Below, piece by piece: positions 14,278-25,172 of a stretch of DNA of 64,000 nt (positions are counted from its first letter, which is position 1; each line of letters begins with the position of its first letter). The notes below the pieces were generated by a model. The model ran no database searches, was not told where the DNA came from, and saw only the letters and a list, made by a program, of their open reading frames with translations. Made by a program: the position numbers and the translations under genes. The stretch comes from Cyanoderma ruficeps (Eukaryota > Chordata > Aves > Passeriformes > Timaliidae), in NCBI GenBank assembly GCA_008694505.1, contig VZDJ01007755.1, positions 4,986,936-5,050,935 on the forward strand. Reading direction: 5' to 3'.

Positions 14278-14613
14278 ATGCAGAAGATAACTGAATCTTT
14301 TTTTGCTTGTAAATTGGACAAAATACGCATAGGAAGAAATCTGCTTATGGAAAGAGATGCAAAATTTTTACATCTCAGTAAAATATCATGCTCTGAGAGA
14401 ACAATGCTTCAAAGAATCATTGCATTTTCAGAAAGCGGCAGAAAAATTAAGCATTGTTTTTTGCAATTACTGCCAAAATTCTTCAAAATGCAAAAGCAGA
14501 AAGGATCTGTCATTATACCAATGTTGCAATTACTGCCTGTAACTTCTGCTTGGTTTCACATATTTCTGTGCTTTCTATGTTTAATTCTATTTTCAAGTGA
14601 TTGTACTGTATGA
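14278..14613. promoter_or_regulatory. Candidate conserved non-coding element with duplicated motif
   Basis: This repeat-free block carries the 14-base word TTGCAATTACTGCC twice as exact direct copies, at 14461-14474 and 14524-14537, 63 bases apart start to start. The word contains CAATTA, a homeodomain-type core. An open frame of 111 codons spans the block on the plus strand, but a second frame overlaps it and the translation resembles no family I know. A regulatory element is preferred over a small coding exon. No conservation data were available. Confidence 0.3.
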
Positions 14614-15553
14614 AACCGACAACAATTTGTCCTGATTCATGGTTTAGGAGGAACAGCTGATTAATCCCATGTCAACAGTCTTGACCCTATGCAGAAAATA
14701 GAAACATCGAAGGTCTTCTTAACAATATATCAAAGGTACAGTTCCCTGTATTCTCTCCTTTATAAAATTATAAATGGCATGCAAATGCAGAGTAAGTTAG
14801 GACAGTGTAGCTCAGTCATTATCACTTTTATCCTTTTATCTTCTTACACAGTGTTTTTTCTTTTAAACATTTCAGTGTTAAGCAACCAGCATGTCACCAT
14901 CATGTTTTGCTGTATGTTGTCCGGAGACAAAAAGGACCGTATGCATTTGTTCGTTGGTTTAGGCTCATCTGTTCCTGAACGGAGAGACCCGTACAGAACA
15001 GCAATCCCATAAAGCAAAAACACCTTGATTCTTTCCATCAAATGCTTAAATGTCACGGCTCGGTGCTGTAAGTGCTGACTCACGTGAGTAGGCTTTACTC
15101 TTCCGAGAAGACTTACTAGCTTCAGTCAGACCATTTATCCTAACGAGAGCTTGCACATTTGGGTCCTTCCAGAAAGGTGCTCAAAGATTTTTTTTTTCAG
15201 GATGTAGGGTTTACAGGATATCTTTTTAAATTCTTAACATTCGAAAGGTTTCCAATCATCCCACTAACATGCATATTAAAAAAAATTATTCTTCCACTTA
15301 CGCTTCTGCTTAAGTATGAACATACAATACCTGGTTTATATTAGTCTATCTAAAATCGCTGGGTAAACTGGGTGAAATAAAATGTGCATAAGTCTTTTAA
15401 AATGTGATCAGGGCGAGAGAGACCGGAACATTTCCATTTTTAGTAGTGACTCTCCCAAGCCAGTTTGGAAATACTAATGAAATTTTAAATTCTTTTCTAT
15501 ATGGTAGCTCCAGAATAGAATGTGTTCTTTGTTATTGTGAGGCATACACTGCT

Positions 15554-15606
15554 AGGGAAAAGGGAAAAAAAAAAAAGGAAGAAGAATAAAAAAAAGGGCA
15601 AAAAAA
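15554..15606. repeat. A-rich purine tract
   Basis: This is a run of about 50 bases made almost only of A and G, with a central stretch of more than ten A residues followed by GGAAGAAGAAT and a second A run. It is simple sequence. It could also be the remnant poly-A of an inserted element, but no element body is visible upstream. Confidence 0.7.
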
Positions 15607-15889
15607 TGTACATAACATAACTAAATAAAACCAAAATCTGTGGAAATCTTCTCATGTAAACTGCATAATAGCACTTCAAATGGCCCCTTTCTGTCATCCA
15701 CTGTAACCATCACATTCCCATTTCTGCTGCAGTCAGGTGAACTGTCAAAGAGCTATTACGGTTGGCTGCATAGAATTCCAAGGAAAGACAAATCTGTGCA
15801 ATTTTCTTCTTGGACAATAAATGGGTTTTTTGGTGTACCTATGTTTTCCTAAACAATTTTGGTAAAGGAAAAAGGAGTTTTTAATTTTT

Positions 15890-16420
15890 TTTCCCCATAT
15901 TTTTGCATGTATGCGATAATGCAAGGGGCTTTATTTGGGCTGAAACCTTTGCTATGAATGTGTAGCCCTTTGATGGATGCACATTAGCATTCCAGTATGT
16001 GGGTAAGATTTATATGTTTTTTTTCCTTTTCTGATGCATAATATAGCTTCAAGTAGATACTTAAAATTGTACTATGGCATGTTATATTTTAGTGTGTGTT
16101 TTTGCACCGTTAAAAGAATTGGTGCACACCAAGTGAAATAACGAAATGTATACACAAATTCAAAAATAATCCAATCTACTATTAAAAACTAATAGCAATG
16201 CTAAAATAATAGATGCATTTGGTCTTTCATGTCTGTTTAAAATACTGCATGCTCAGAAGTGAATACGTTATTGTGATATGTAATACCACATCTTCTGATA
16301 AGGCTTATCTCATAAATAAAAAAGATGGATAAATGACGTGTTTCTAAACGGTTTTTCTTCAGAGGGAACTATTTTGTCCATTCTGGTGAGGTATGTTGTA
16401 TAAGCAAAACGAGAGTTTGA
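15890..16420. promoter_or_regulatory. Candidate conserved non-coding element
   Basis: This stretch has no recognisable repeat and no useful open frame, yet has a varied, non-simple base pattern. It includes CTTTGAT (TCF/LEF-type core) at 15968-15974, a GCACC/GGTGC pair around 16105-16125, and several CpGs in otherwise AT-rich DNA. Appearance and position within the repeat-free 14-32 kb zone suggest a conserved non-coding element. This is inference without alignment. Confidence 0.3.
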
Positions 16421-16693
16421 TTATGTCTTTCATATAGTTAATAAACACGTGGTTGTCAGAAACCACAAAGAGGTTTCTTGCTGCTTGTTTTCATCTTGTA
16501 TAAAAAATTAAGGTGTTTCAGAACTGACCTTTGCTCTGTTGAGTCATCTCCCTTTTTTATTCAGTTCAATTTGCCTTACTGATCTGAAGCATAAACCAGA
16601 ATTTTTACATACTCAGAAAGAAGGCAAAAGACAACCGATTCCTTTAATTTTCTTAGTTGGATTTTTTAATTTCTTCTGTACATGGTTTTGTTA

Positions 16694-16715
16694 AAATTTG
16701 AACATGTTCAAATTT
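16694..16715. repeat. 22-bp perfect palindrome containing a p53-type half-site
   Basis: Eleven-base arms meet with no spacer. The centre GAACATGTTC fits the p53-family half-site pattern RRRCWWGYYY, and the flanks are AAATTT on both sides. A second adjacent decamer is not present, so a full p53 response element is not shown. The symmetry is read directly from the sequence. Confidence 0.75.
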
Positions 16716-17099
16716 AAAAAAGTAGTCATGGATTTTAATTATAATTCTCACTTCACCACTGAATTTCCCCAGCAATTGCCTGCTTTTCATGTCTCTAAGT
16801 AGTAATTTTTAAATATGACACTCTTTATATTTAATTCAGAGCTATATTAAGAGTAGAAATTCAACTGCATTCACTGGTTTTACTTTTTTAGAAAATTAGA
16901 TTTCAATTTAGTACCTCTTCAGGAAATGCTTTGTTTACTATATTCCTCGTGTGTATAACTGCACCTCCTTATACAATGTTAAGGGTATAGTCCCACAAAC
17001 AAGTTTATCATAAATAGGGAATGCTCCCTGCCCCAAAGTGTTTATATTCATGATAAAAACTTCTATTTTGAAGAACTGTCCTAGCGTTACTGAAAAATA

Positions 17100-17640
17100 A
17101 ACCAACATGATGCAGATTAGTCAAAGAAAACCCAGCCCTTAGCCAGAGAGCTTTCTTCTGCTATTTACGATACACAGTGTTACACGGGAAGGGTTTGTTC
17201 TGTGTGCTAATCTGAGGAGTCTTACTGCTTTTATTTCCCCCATGGAGGATGTAGCATCTATAAAGATACTTGAACATTTTTTTCCTTTCTTTTTTTTTTT
17301 TCCGTCTTACAGATAGCTCAGTCTAGAAAATGCTGTTTGCCAGCTTATTTGTTTCCGTGTTTTGTTTATAAACAGAATATCATTCATTTCTGCATATCTG
17401 CTAGACTGGACAAATCAAGGTGACAATCCATGGTTAACTCTGTCAGGCCCTTTGTCCTGCTCTTCTGAGGACTGAAATACAATGGAAACAAAGTGGAATA
17501 TATAACCGTCCAGCTGCCTTGTTGCGACAGTGTGGCCCCGTATTACAGTGCCTCAGCCCGTTTGCCTATCGATAGCCAGCCCATGAGGTGACAATGCAAA
17601 TCATGTGAAAGCTCTCTTGCAAAATAAAAAAAAAAAGAAC
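17100..17640. promoter_or_regulatory. Candidate conserved non-coding element with SOX/POU words
   Basis: This block is repeat-free and CpG-bearing. It has ACAAAG (SOX-type) at 17488-17493 and an overlapping ACAATG plus octamer ATGCAAAT at 17591-17601, and it has no convincing open frame. Near 17510-17580 the sequence is notably non-AT-rich, with several CpGs (TTGCGACAG, CCCCGTATT, ATCGATAGCC). Octamer words recur in this AT-rich window, so the close SOX-POU pairing and overall texture count for more than the octamer itself. No alignment was available. Confidence 0.35.
17277..17312 (+). other. Strong 3' splice-acceptor-like tract
   Basis: A pyrimidine run of about 30 bases, interrupted only slightly, ends in CTTACAG at 17312. 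It is followed by ATAGCTCAG. This is one of the longest acceptor-like tracts in the window. I see no good donor within the next 150 bases, so an exon is not supported, and the T-rich run alone could explain it. Confidence 0.25.
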
Positions 17641-18271
17641 ATTTCAAGGGGCGGAAGGGGGGGAATAGATCAGACTTGCCTGAAAAATAGAAACTCATAA
17701 AAAGCGCTGGTTTTGGTACAACTGCTACATTTAGATGTAGGGCCTGTTTTTTTTAACCATGGCATGTTTCTGAGGGGTGCAGGTAGGCTCATGTGTTTAA
17801 ATCTATCATATGATGTCTGCTTACAGGACTCTGCATTGATGTTACTTTTAAGGCAGTTTATATTTCATTTAAGTATGCAATTAATCATCTTTACAGTGCT
17901 GATGTGACTGGCATCAGCACTGCTATTTAATTAAATTTGAAATTATTTTACAGTAAATACAGGCTTCCAACTAACCAGTCCAAATTAAATGCTGAGGTCT
18001 ATTTCTTACCCATGGTGTTTCCAATTTAAATGTTCATCCAAAAGGTTACACTTCATGGGTTGAAATCATTTTTATGTTCTAACTGTTGCTAAACCCAAAG
18101 ATCAACTGTACGTGAGTCCTCTGCATTTATTAGCCGTAAGAATATGTACACATTATCTATATTTCTCATATTCCATTTCATATTAGTGATTTTATGACTG
18201 ATGCTCCTTAAGCACCATTTTTCTCCCGATACTTTGTCTCTTCTGTCACATCAGCCCAGGGCTCCTTTCAC

Positions 18272-18304
18272 AAAAAAAAAAAAAAANAAAAAAAAAAAAA
18301 AAAA
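18272..18304. repeat. Poly-A homopolymer with an unresolved base
   Basis: A run of A is interrupted by one N at 18287. The N marks a base the assembly could not resolve inside the homopolymer, so the true length is uncertain. A frame read through it would be meaningless. Confidence 0.9.
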
Positions 18305-18311
18305 GGACTTT

Positions 18312-18363
18312 CCTCCATTTTGTTTCAGTGTGGTAATCAAGCAATTAGTCCACAAAATGGAGG
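18312..18363. repeat. 11-bp perfect inverted repeat, 30-nt loop
   Basis: CCTCCATTTTG (18312-18322) and CAAAATGGAGG (18353-18363) are exact reverse complements. The 30-base spacer contains CAATTA. It lies directly after the poly-A run. It could form a stem-loop or be a paired binding site. No larger mobile element with these ends is visible. Confidence 0.65.
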
Positions 18364-18954
18364 TACTTCGCTCTTCATCCTGCATCTTACTTCTGGTGGG
18401 CTTTACCTGCATGCAAGCAGCAGGCACAGCACTTTGCTGCTGAGCCTGTGAAATTGGCCCCTGAAGAGCATTCACACGATGGCCCGTAAGTGGCCACTGC
18501 TTAGGGGGACTCTGGGAGGGAGGAGGGAGACCTTCCCAGTGGGATCACTGGAGAATTACGTACAGCACGTGCTCTACCTGCAAATTCTGCACTGGCTACA
18601 GGAGAAAACGTGCGGTTGTGCTCCTTCCCCTGCAGTACTCACTCCCCAGTTTTATAATGACCTGAAAACATGCACTGAGCAAAACTTTAAATGGTGGGAA
18701 CATCATTGCTTTTCACCATATATTGCCTTTCAAAAAGGAAAGGAAAGAAAAGAAAAAGAAGAAACCAAACCAAACCAACAACACCATTTGTTTTATGTTA
18801 CAGCTTTCCACAGACAATTCACAACATGTCTAGCAAAGAATCAGACCAGAAATACTGTCTTACTCCTATCATATATATAATAGAGCTTTTGAATACTGGA
18901 AAATCTGTCATCCGTTAAGTGCAGCTCAGGTCTTCTGTGTGAAAAGCACAAGCC

Positions 18955-18992
18955 TTTTTTTTTTTTTTTTTNNNTTTTTTTTTTTTTTTTTT
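18955..18992. repeat. Poly-T homopolymer with three unresolved bases
   Basis: A T run is broken by NNN at 18972-18974. The three Ns could be a nominal gap in the homopolymer rather than real bases. It is not a meaningful transcription terminator for this genome. Confidence 0.9.
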
Positions 18993-19061
18993 AATGCAGT
19001 GCTGCCGTGTCTGCACTTTTTTGAAATTGCATATTTATCAGGTTATGAATAATTTATGAGT

Positions 19062-19090
19062 GGGGAAGGGAGGAGGAGGGCTGGAAGGGG
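19062..19090 (+). other. G-quadruplex-compatible G-rich motif
   Basis: Four runs of three or more G on the plus strand (GGGG, GGG, GGG, GGGG) are separated by loops of two, seven and six bases. This satisfies the usual G3+N1-7 rule. It sits in a short purine-rich patch at 19060-19110 downstream of the poly-T run. Folding potential is inferred from pattern only. Confidence 0.55.
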
Positions 19091-19376
19091 AAGGAAGAGT
19101 GAGAAAACATATGCTTGGGCAGAGGAATACCTTAAATGAATCCACTACCAAGTCTTTTGAAGGATTACTTGTAATTACATTCTTTTTCTTTTTGTTTTGT
19201 TTCTCTTATGCTTCTCTTGGTCATCTGCTATTCCTATTGTGTTGTCCGTTGGGTTTATTTGGCTTTTAGGGAGCATGAAGGGATTGGGAGTAGTGCTTGC
19301 TACGAGTTGGAAGATTTTGCCGCGGAAATGAACTGAGCATTTCTTTGACTACTAAAGTACGGGATGTTTAATAAAT

Positions 19377-19439
19377 ATTAATCCTTCAACTGTCAGACTG
19401 AATTATTGTCAAAAAAAGGCTGACAGATTGAGGATTAAT
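19377..19439. repeat. Imperfect 20-bp inverted repeat (hairpin)
   Basis: The left arm 19377-19396 (ATTAATCC to CTGTCAG) and right arm 19420-19439 (CTGACAG to GGATTAAT) pair at 17 of 20 positions without gaps, around a 23-base loop rich in A. The ends ATTAATCC and GGATTAAT also hold TAATCC, an OTX/PITX-type homeodomain word, in both orientations. It may be a hairpin RNA, a paired regulatory site or a tiny MITE-like relic. Nothing in the sequence decides between these. Confidence 0.55.
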
Positions 19440-22400
19440 GACATGCTTCATAAATTAGAAATGAACTATCAGCAGAATGTCCAAAGTAGGGATCAAGAAC
19501 AGACCTGATTTGTACCTTAGACCAGTTGAACATGTCATCTATGTCAGACCTGAGCTCAGACCTATGCACAAAACAAAAACAAACCTCCCTCCCACAAACA
19601 CACCTTCAGCTCTTCATGCACCAGGATCTGACGTCTAGATCCTTTTTTCTTTAGGGTCTGCAAGTACTGAAATAGCAAGATTGTCTCAGACGCCAGATAA
19701 TTTGATTCGAGTCAGATCCGTACCCTTTTTTTGCAGTTTTGTTAGAGGGAAATTGGGGGAGGTGCAGTAATTTCTGTTCAAATATCTCAATGTCGCATTT
19801 TCCCACTACGAAAAATGCAACATCACAGAAAGATGAAGACCTAGCATTATAATGGGAAATTGTAAAAATGGTAGCTGCCTCTTCAAAAACACACAGAATT
19901 TCCAATATAAATTATGTATTAAAGGAAATATGTTTGTATAAAACAAGTACCAGTAACTTAATATAAGGTGACAGGATTTTTAGGAGAGGCTAATGTGTGT
20001 CAAAAAATATCGTGTACAGTCTTTAATCAAACTCATGATCCTCAGTTGAATTATTGCTTGTAAAGCTGATTTTACTATATTTTCTAATTAATTAAAAGCA
20101 AATCTCTCTCTCTCACTTTCTTCCCCTTTTTTTTCCTCTTGTGGTTATTAGAGGAAAACAGAGTTTTATTTGTGTAAGACCAGATCTTTTTTGGGGTGCC
20201 TGAACCAAACAAGCAGTTATTTGGGGTGCCGCTCTTTCTCTCAGCACAGAGGTACACAATATGAAACTGGGCTACCAGAGTGTATAAAAATGTTTAGCTT
20301 AATCACTCCCTAATGACAGCGACTTATGTCCTTAGTGCAGTCGATTTGTTTCCTGGGTTTTAAAAGTAGATTATTTCCATGGTGCAGGCTTAGTGTAAGC
20401 TGTTGAGAAACCACAAGCACTGCACTTCAGCCTGAGTTTGGGATGTTCGCCAAGGGTAATCTGATTAAAAGGGCATTTTTTACAACATTGTGGTGCTTTG
20501 AAAATTCTGTGCAGCCAGATAGAGTAGGGCCAAAAAAAAATTGCTTTTTCAAAGCTAACAGTTTTGCCTGAGCAGAATTAAAAGCGTGATAAGCAGCATC
20601 ACTGGAATGATTCTCTTCGACAGTCTTGCAACTGGATAAACAAAGCATCTTTAGTAACACATCTGTTACAGACCCACAAGCAAATTCATGATCTATTTAA
20701 TGCAAGGTTTTTGCTTGTTTGTTCTGCCTTTAATCACATTTGCTTGCTGCACAGGTGTGAGGTTCTGAGGCCTTGCTTTATCTATAAGAACGAAAATGTT
20801 TCCCTTTTTCTACAGTAGCTTTTGTCTTCCATGACGTGACATTTATAAATGTTCTGCTGTGAAAGTGGTTATTTGTGACACGCTCTAAGAACCAATGTTA
20901 GGTACCATATTCCTGAGAAGTTTAGCAGCTGTATGTTGTTAAAAGATAATTATCCTATCTAGAATCTTGTATTTCTTATAAGAGATAGAATGTAATACTA
21001 ATTAAATATGTCATGTTTGCACACATCAGAACATACTCAAAAGAACTGTTCTTGTATAATTTGCCTTGTTGAACAACTTTCATATTCTTCTGCAGCACCT
21101 AAATAAGGAAGAAAAGGTAACTGAATTCTCTCCCCTTCTTCACGGCCCTGTATTTCTCTGAATGGCAAGTTCATGCTGGTCTCCACACGTGCTGATACAT
21201 GGGACTGCTTACAGCAAGACATTTGTATACACAATATACTTCAAAGTCACTGGGTTCAGTGAGACTATACAACAGATCAGACTGGCACTAGGTTGTAGTA
21301 TGACAGGCAAAATGAAATTTGTTTTCTACAAAACAGGCTATTTTGGTTCGCTTAATAAATATTGAATGACAAGATATGGTTTCTTATCTTCTGCCATATC
21401 ACATGGCTCTCTGGAAAGGGAAAAATATATAATGAATTAAAATAATTTCAATTTTCCAATTGTTTTTTCTCAATTGTAGCTGCTGACTCATAAGTGAAGC
21501 AAAAATGCAATGTGTCACATACTGCATTTTTTCCCCAAAGAGGCCTCAGTGATAAAATTACCTTTATATTTGCTTCAAAATGGATATTTTTGTGCTGGTT
21601 ATCTTTTTCCGCATAGGTCAGAACATCTGTATCCTCCTCTGTGCGTGTGGCAAAGCATGTTTTCCCTGTTGCCAGGAATTCCTTGATAATATTTTATGTA
21701 TCAGATTTTAAAACTGGCAACCTTAGGATTACACAAAGCTTTTAGATATATCAGTCACGAGTATATGTGAGGTATAAGCAGCGCTGCATTTATTCTGACT
21801 TAGTTTTTTACCTGTCGAGATACACATCCCATGTTCACCCATCTCTATATTCATACCTACATGTACGAACATGGAATTACACAAAAGCCATTGCTTTCAG
21901 CTATGATTTTAATGATATTCAACACTCCTTGCTGCGCCCCTCTGAAACTTATATGCATCTACATTTGTGAGATAAAAACGCATTGATTTTAAATCTGGTG
22001 GATGCAGACGCACAGACTGGTTCAGCCAGCAGCATTTCCAGTGTGAGGCTGCATGTCCCAGAGCCCTGATGGGCTGAGAATAGCTTTGTCAGGGCAGCTC
22101 GGCTTGGGAGCCTTTGATGCTGTGCTAAGTTCAGTTTAGAGTATTTACTGATACGTGTCTTCAGCAACTGTCAAAACTGCTTGGAGCTATGAGATCCAGG
22201 CTTTTTCAATCACAGTGACCAGCCAGTCTCCTAAGGCACAAAAAGCTGCTTCAGGGTAGCTATAACCCACAAATGCACTTTGTGTGACCATAAAAAAGGG
22301 GGTGGGGGGAGAAGAAATTTTACTGGGAAAAAGGCTGAAGCAAGGTGCCATTGTGTCACACTTTATTTGCTGTGCTGTTACCACTGTTCCTCACAAATGG

Positions 22401-22855
22401 AAATATAGCACAGGCAGAATTGATTGAGAAACATGTGTTTACTATAACTGTTTACCCCGGATGGGTCAGCACAGCCTAGATTTCTGGCATATTGAATGTT
22501 GACAAGCATTTCTTTCTTTAAAATCTTCAAATTCAGCATATACCTTATTCAAAATTTTCCTTTTAAGATTGAATTTTGTGCCCCTTAAAATGAGATATTC
22601 ATGCCCGAAAGATGACCTGCTGTTCTCAGGGAGAGAAAGGCAAACCATTAGAAAAGAAGAGGATTTCTTGATAATCAAGGACACCTGTGATTCTGTGTTG
22701 CTTTCGAGAGCACAAAGACCTATAGATCTGCTCTTTCTTCCAGAGTAAAATGTCTGTGATCCATAAGAAGCTCCAATCCTTCCTTTCTTAGCCAGAAGAG
22801 AAAAAGGGAAAAAAGAAAATTATGCGCCATCAGATCAGCTGCTCTCTGTTTCTTC
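19440..22855. other. Repeat-poor non-coding stretch
   Basis: No transposable element or gene is recognised. Short pyrimidine simple sequence occurs at about 20106-20140 and a G run at about 22297-22312. Open frames are below 80 codons. The stretch from about 20400 to 20900 has the mixed texture of possible conserved sequence, but no motif cluster strong enough to annotate separately. Confidence 0.45.
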
Positions 22856-23080
22856 TTTAAAAAGCTGAGGATGTTGCTATTTAACATAAAACCTTGTGAC
22901 CTTACTGCTGCTGCTGCTTTGAAACACCAAGCTATTTAAAGATGCAAATTGCAAACAGAGGGAAAACATCAGAAGAACCTGTCTCGAAATTAGTGTGTTT
23001 GACTGAAAATTAGCTAGCTTAATCGAACTTGCAGGGAGTGGATTTTCTATTCAGAAACCTGGTTAGAAATTTTGTCCACC
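22856..23080. promoter_or_regulatory. Candidate conserved non-coding element
   Basis: A repeat-free block with a POU octamer ATGCAAAT near 22942, TAGCTAGCTTAAT near 23010 (overlapping palindromic words), CpGs at TCTCGAAAT, ATCGAA and CCACCGGGG, and no sustained open frame. The call rests on texture and motif content only. It could be ordinary unique DNA. Confidence 0.25.
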
Positions 23081-25172
23081 GGGGCTATTGTCAAAGTGTA
23101 CAGGACCTTTGGGAGCACAAAAATTAGGGCTCCATGTAACACCCACAGTATTGTGCTTGTGTTTGATTTGCTTATATTTTAGACTAAAATCCTTCAACAC
23201 AAGAGTCATATGTGACGCACTAAAAAGGCTTAGTTCAGACAGACCGAGGAACTGCTATGGTTTCAGGTCTGCACTTTCTTAGACCAAGGAAATGATGATG
23301 TTCAGTCAGCAAGGGCAGTATGTGTGCAGGGATGATGCTTATCCATTCATCCAAGCGTGGAGGGGACCCTCCACAAACACACTTTTTTTCTTTCGGCAAG
23401 GAAGAAAGACCTCAGCTGCCCATGTCACACTCCTCTATAGCACTGGGATTTGCATTGAGAGGAGCTCTATGGGCAGCGTGATTAAGATGAAGGAGTGGAA
23501 AGGCCAAGCAGCTGCTGGTGGAAGCAAAGTGCCTCAGCATGTGCCCATCCTCAAAACTCTGCAAAAGCATCTTGGCCAGAGGGTTGTCTCTCTGTTTACT
23601 AGTTCCAAGGCCTCATTGCCAGATCTGTTCTGGGACAGGGTGAATATAGTCCATTACCTTTCCTTTTGCAAGAAAGAGGATACTGATCTTTCAATATCTC
23701 TGAAATATCCAGATCCTCTAGACCTTTCTGGCAAATACTTACATTTCTAAATTCATGCATACTTCTCATTTGCCACAAGCACATAGTCTGGAAATTAAAG
23801 GCAGAACAAAGTAAACATACCATGTCTCCAGTTTGGTTCAATTTACAAGCACCGAGTGTGCCATACGGACACAAAACTGTTTTAAATATGTACTTTAATA
23901 AGTCTGTCTCCCATGTCTCCACCAGTTGTGTATGACTATGTAATTTATTTGCACAAATTTGTGTTGCTTTCCTGGCATTAAAATGGGAGTCTTCATTATG
24001 CTACCACTGGAAAAATAACTTGCCAAGTTAAAGGACACATGTTGAGCTTGCAAAGCTCAAAGCTAAGTACCAAAAAAAATCGTTAAGCTAATAAAAACAT
24101 GTAAGGAAAATTTCACACAGAAATTGTTCAAAACAATGGAAGTGTTTGAAATTAGGGCTGAAAATAATCTTACAACACAGACATCTGAAGATTTGGACTT
24201 CCGTTTTCTATTTTATCAGAAGCATTTATGGATAGGCACAGTTTGAAATCAACAAAGATGTTGTTAGCTGCCCCTGTTAGGATTTACTAGCCTAGCCAGT
24301 TACTAAAGCAGCACATTGGTTTAGATGTTTAGTTTAATGGCAAGTTCTCAATGAAGAAAATGAGAGCTTTGTCTGAGTAAGATTAGATGAAAATTAACAT
24401 TCTGTATTCCTTTTGAAAAGACGTAGTTTTAGAGGAGTAGAGGGATTTTCCAAGTCTTGTAGGAAGCTGCTGAAAAATAAAGGACTAAATAGTAAATTTG
24501 TGGAAGTGGATGAAATTGGATAATGTTTCATACTGAAGGTATTTTCATTAATACCTCCATTTTTCAACTCCACAGATCTACACTATTGCATCATGTAAGA
24601 GTCATTAATTTTCAAATGATACACCAATATTTTATTTATATTTTCTTTTAATTCAGGCAATATATTGCTAACTGTGTCCAAGAATAAATATATCCATAGA
24701 TGTATTCATACTTATAATAATGGATAGAGCCCTGTTGCAGAAGCTTCACTATTAGAAAACATGCTAACTTTATCTCTTCTTCTGCACAGAGATATTTCTC
24801 ACAAAGAAAGTCTAAGGAAAGGGTTGTATTTTTATAATTCTACTGTCACGCTGAATGTATCTTTCCATTGCCATAAACAGCACAGATAAAATAGATATCT
24901 TTCACATTTACTTTTTTAGCACTAAAATTTCTGTGTCTCTAAACTTTTTTGAAGGCTTAGGGTAAAAATTCCTGAAAACATTTCCTATTCTTCATAATTC
25001 TGCTGGCAGTGCTGTAGAATCACATCCTTTATAGGTATCTGTCACATTATGATAGTGTGATACCACTTATTCGCTCGCTTTAGTTCAGCATGTCATAAAT
25101 TTAACTTCCAGGAAATAACTTGTATTATAAAGTGCTACATTCGCTTCCAAGCTACACATTGAAATGGTGTGA
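23081..25172. other. AT-rich non-coding stretch
   Basis: Open frames at 23292-23750 (plus, 152 codons) and 23599-23922 (minus) overlap each other and resemble nothing known. Coding is not supported. From about 24000 the DNA is AT-rich with no recognisable repeat. Confidence 0.5.

Noticed and set aside
18955..18992. Poly-T as a polymerase III terminator
   Set aside because: There is no A/B box or other Pol III gene upstream. It is a simple homopolymer with an assembly gap.
23292..23922. Overlapping plus (152 codons) and minus (107 codons) frames
   Set aside because: They overlap in opposite strands and neither translation resembles a protein family. At most one could be real and nothing favours either.
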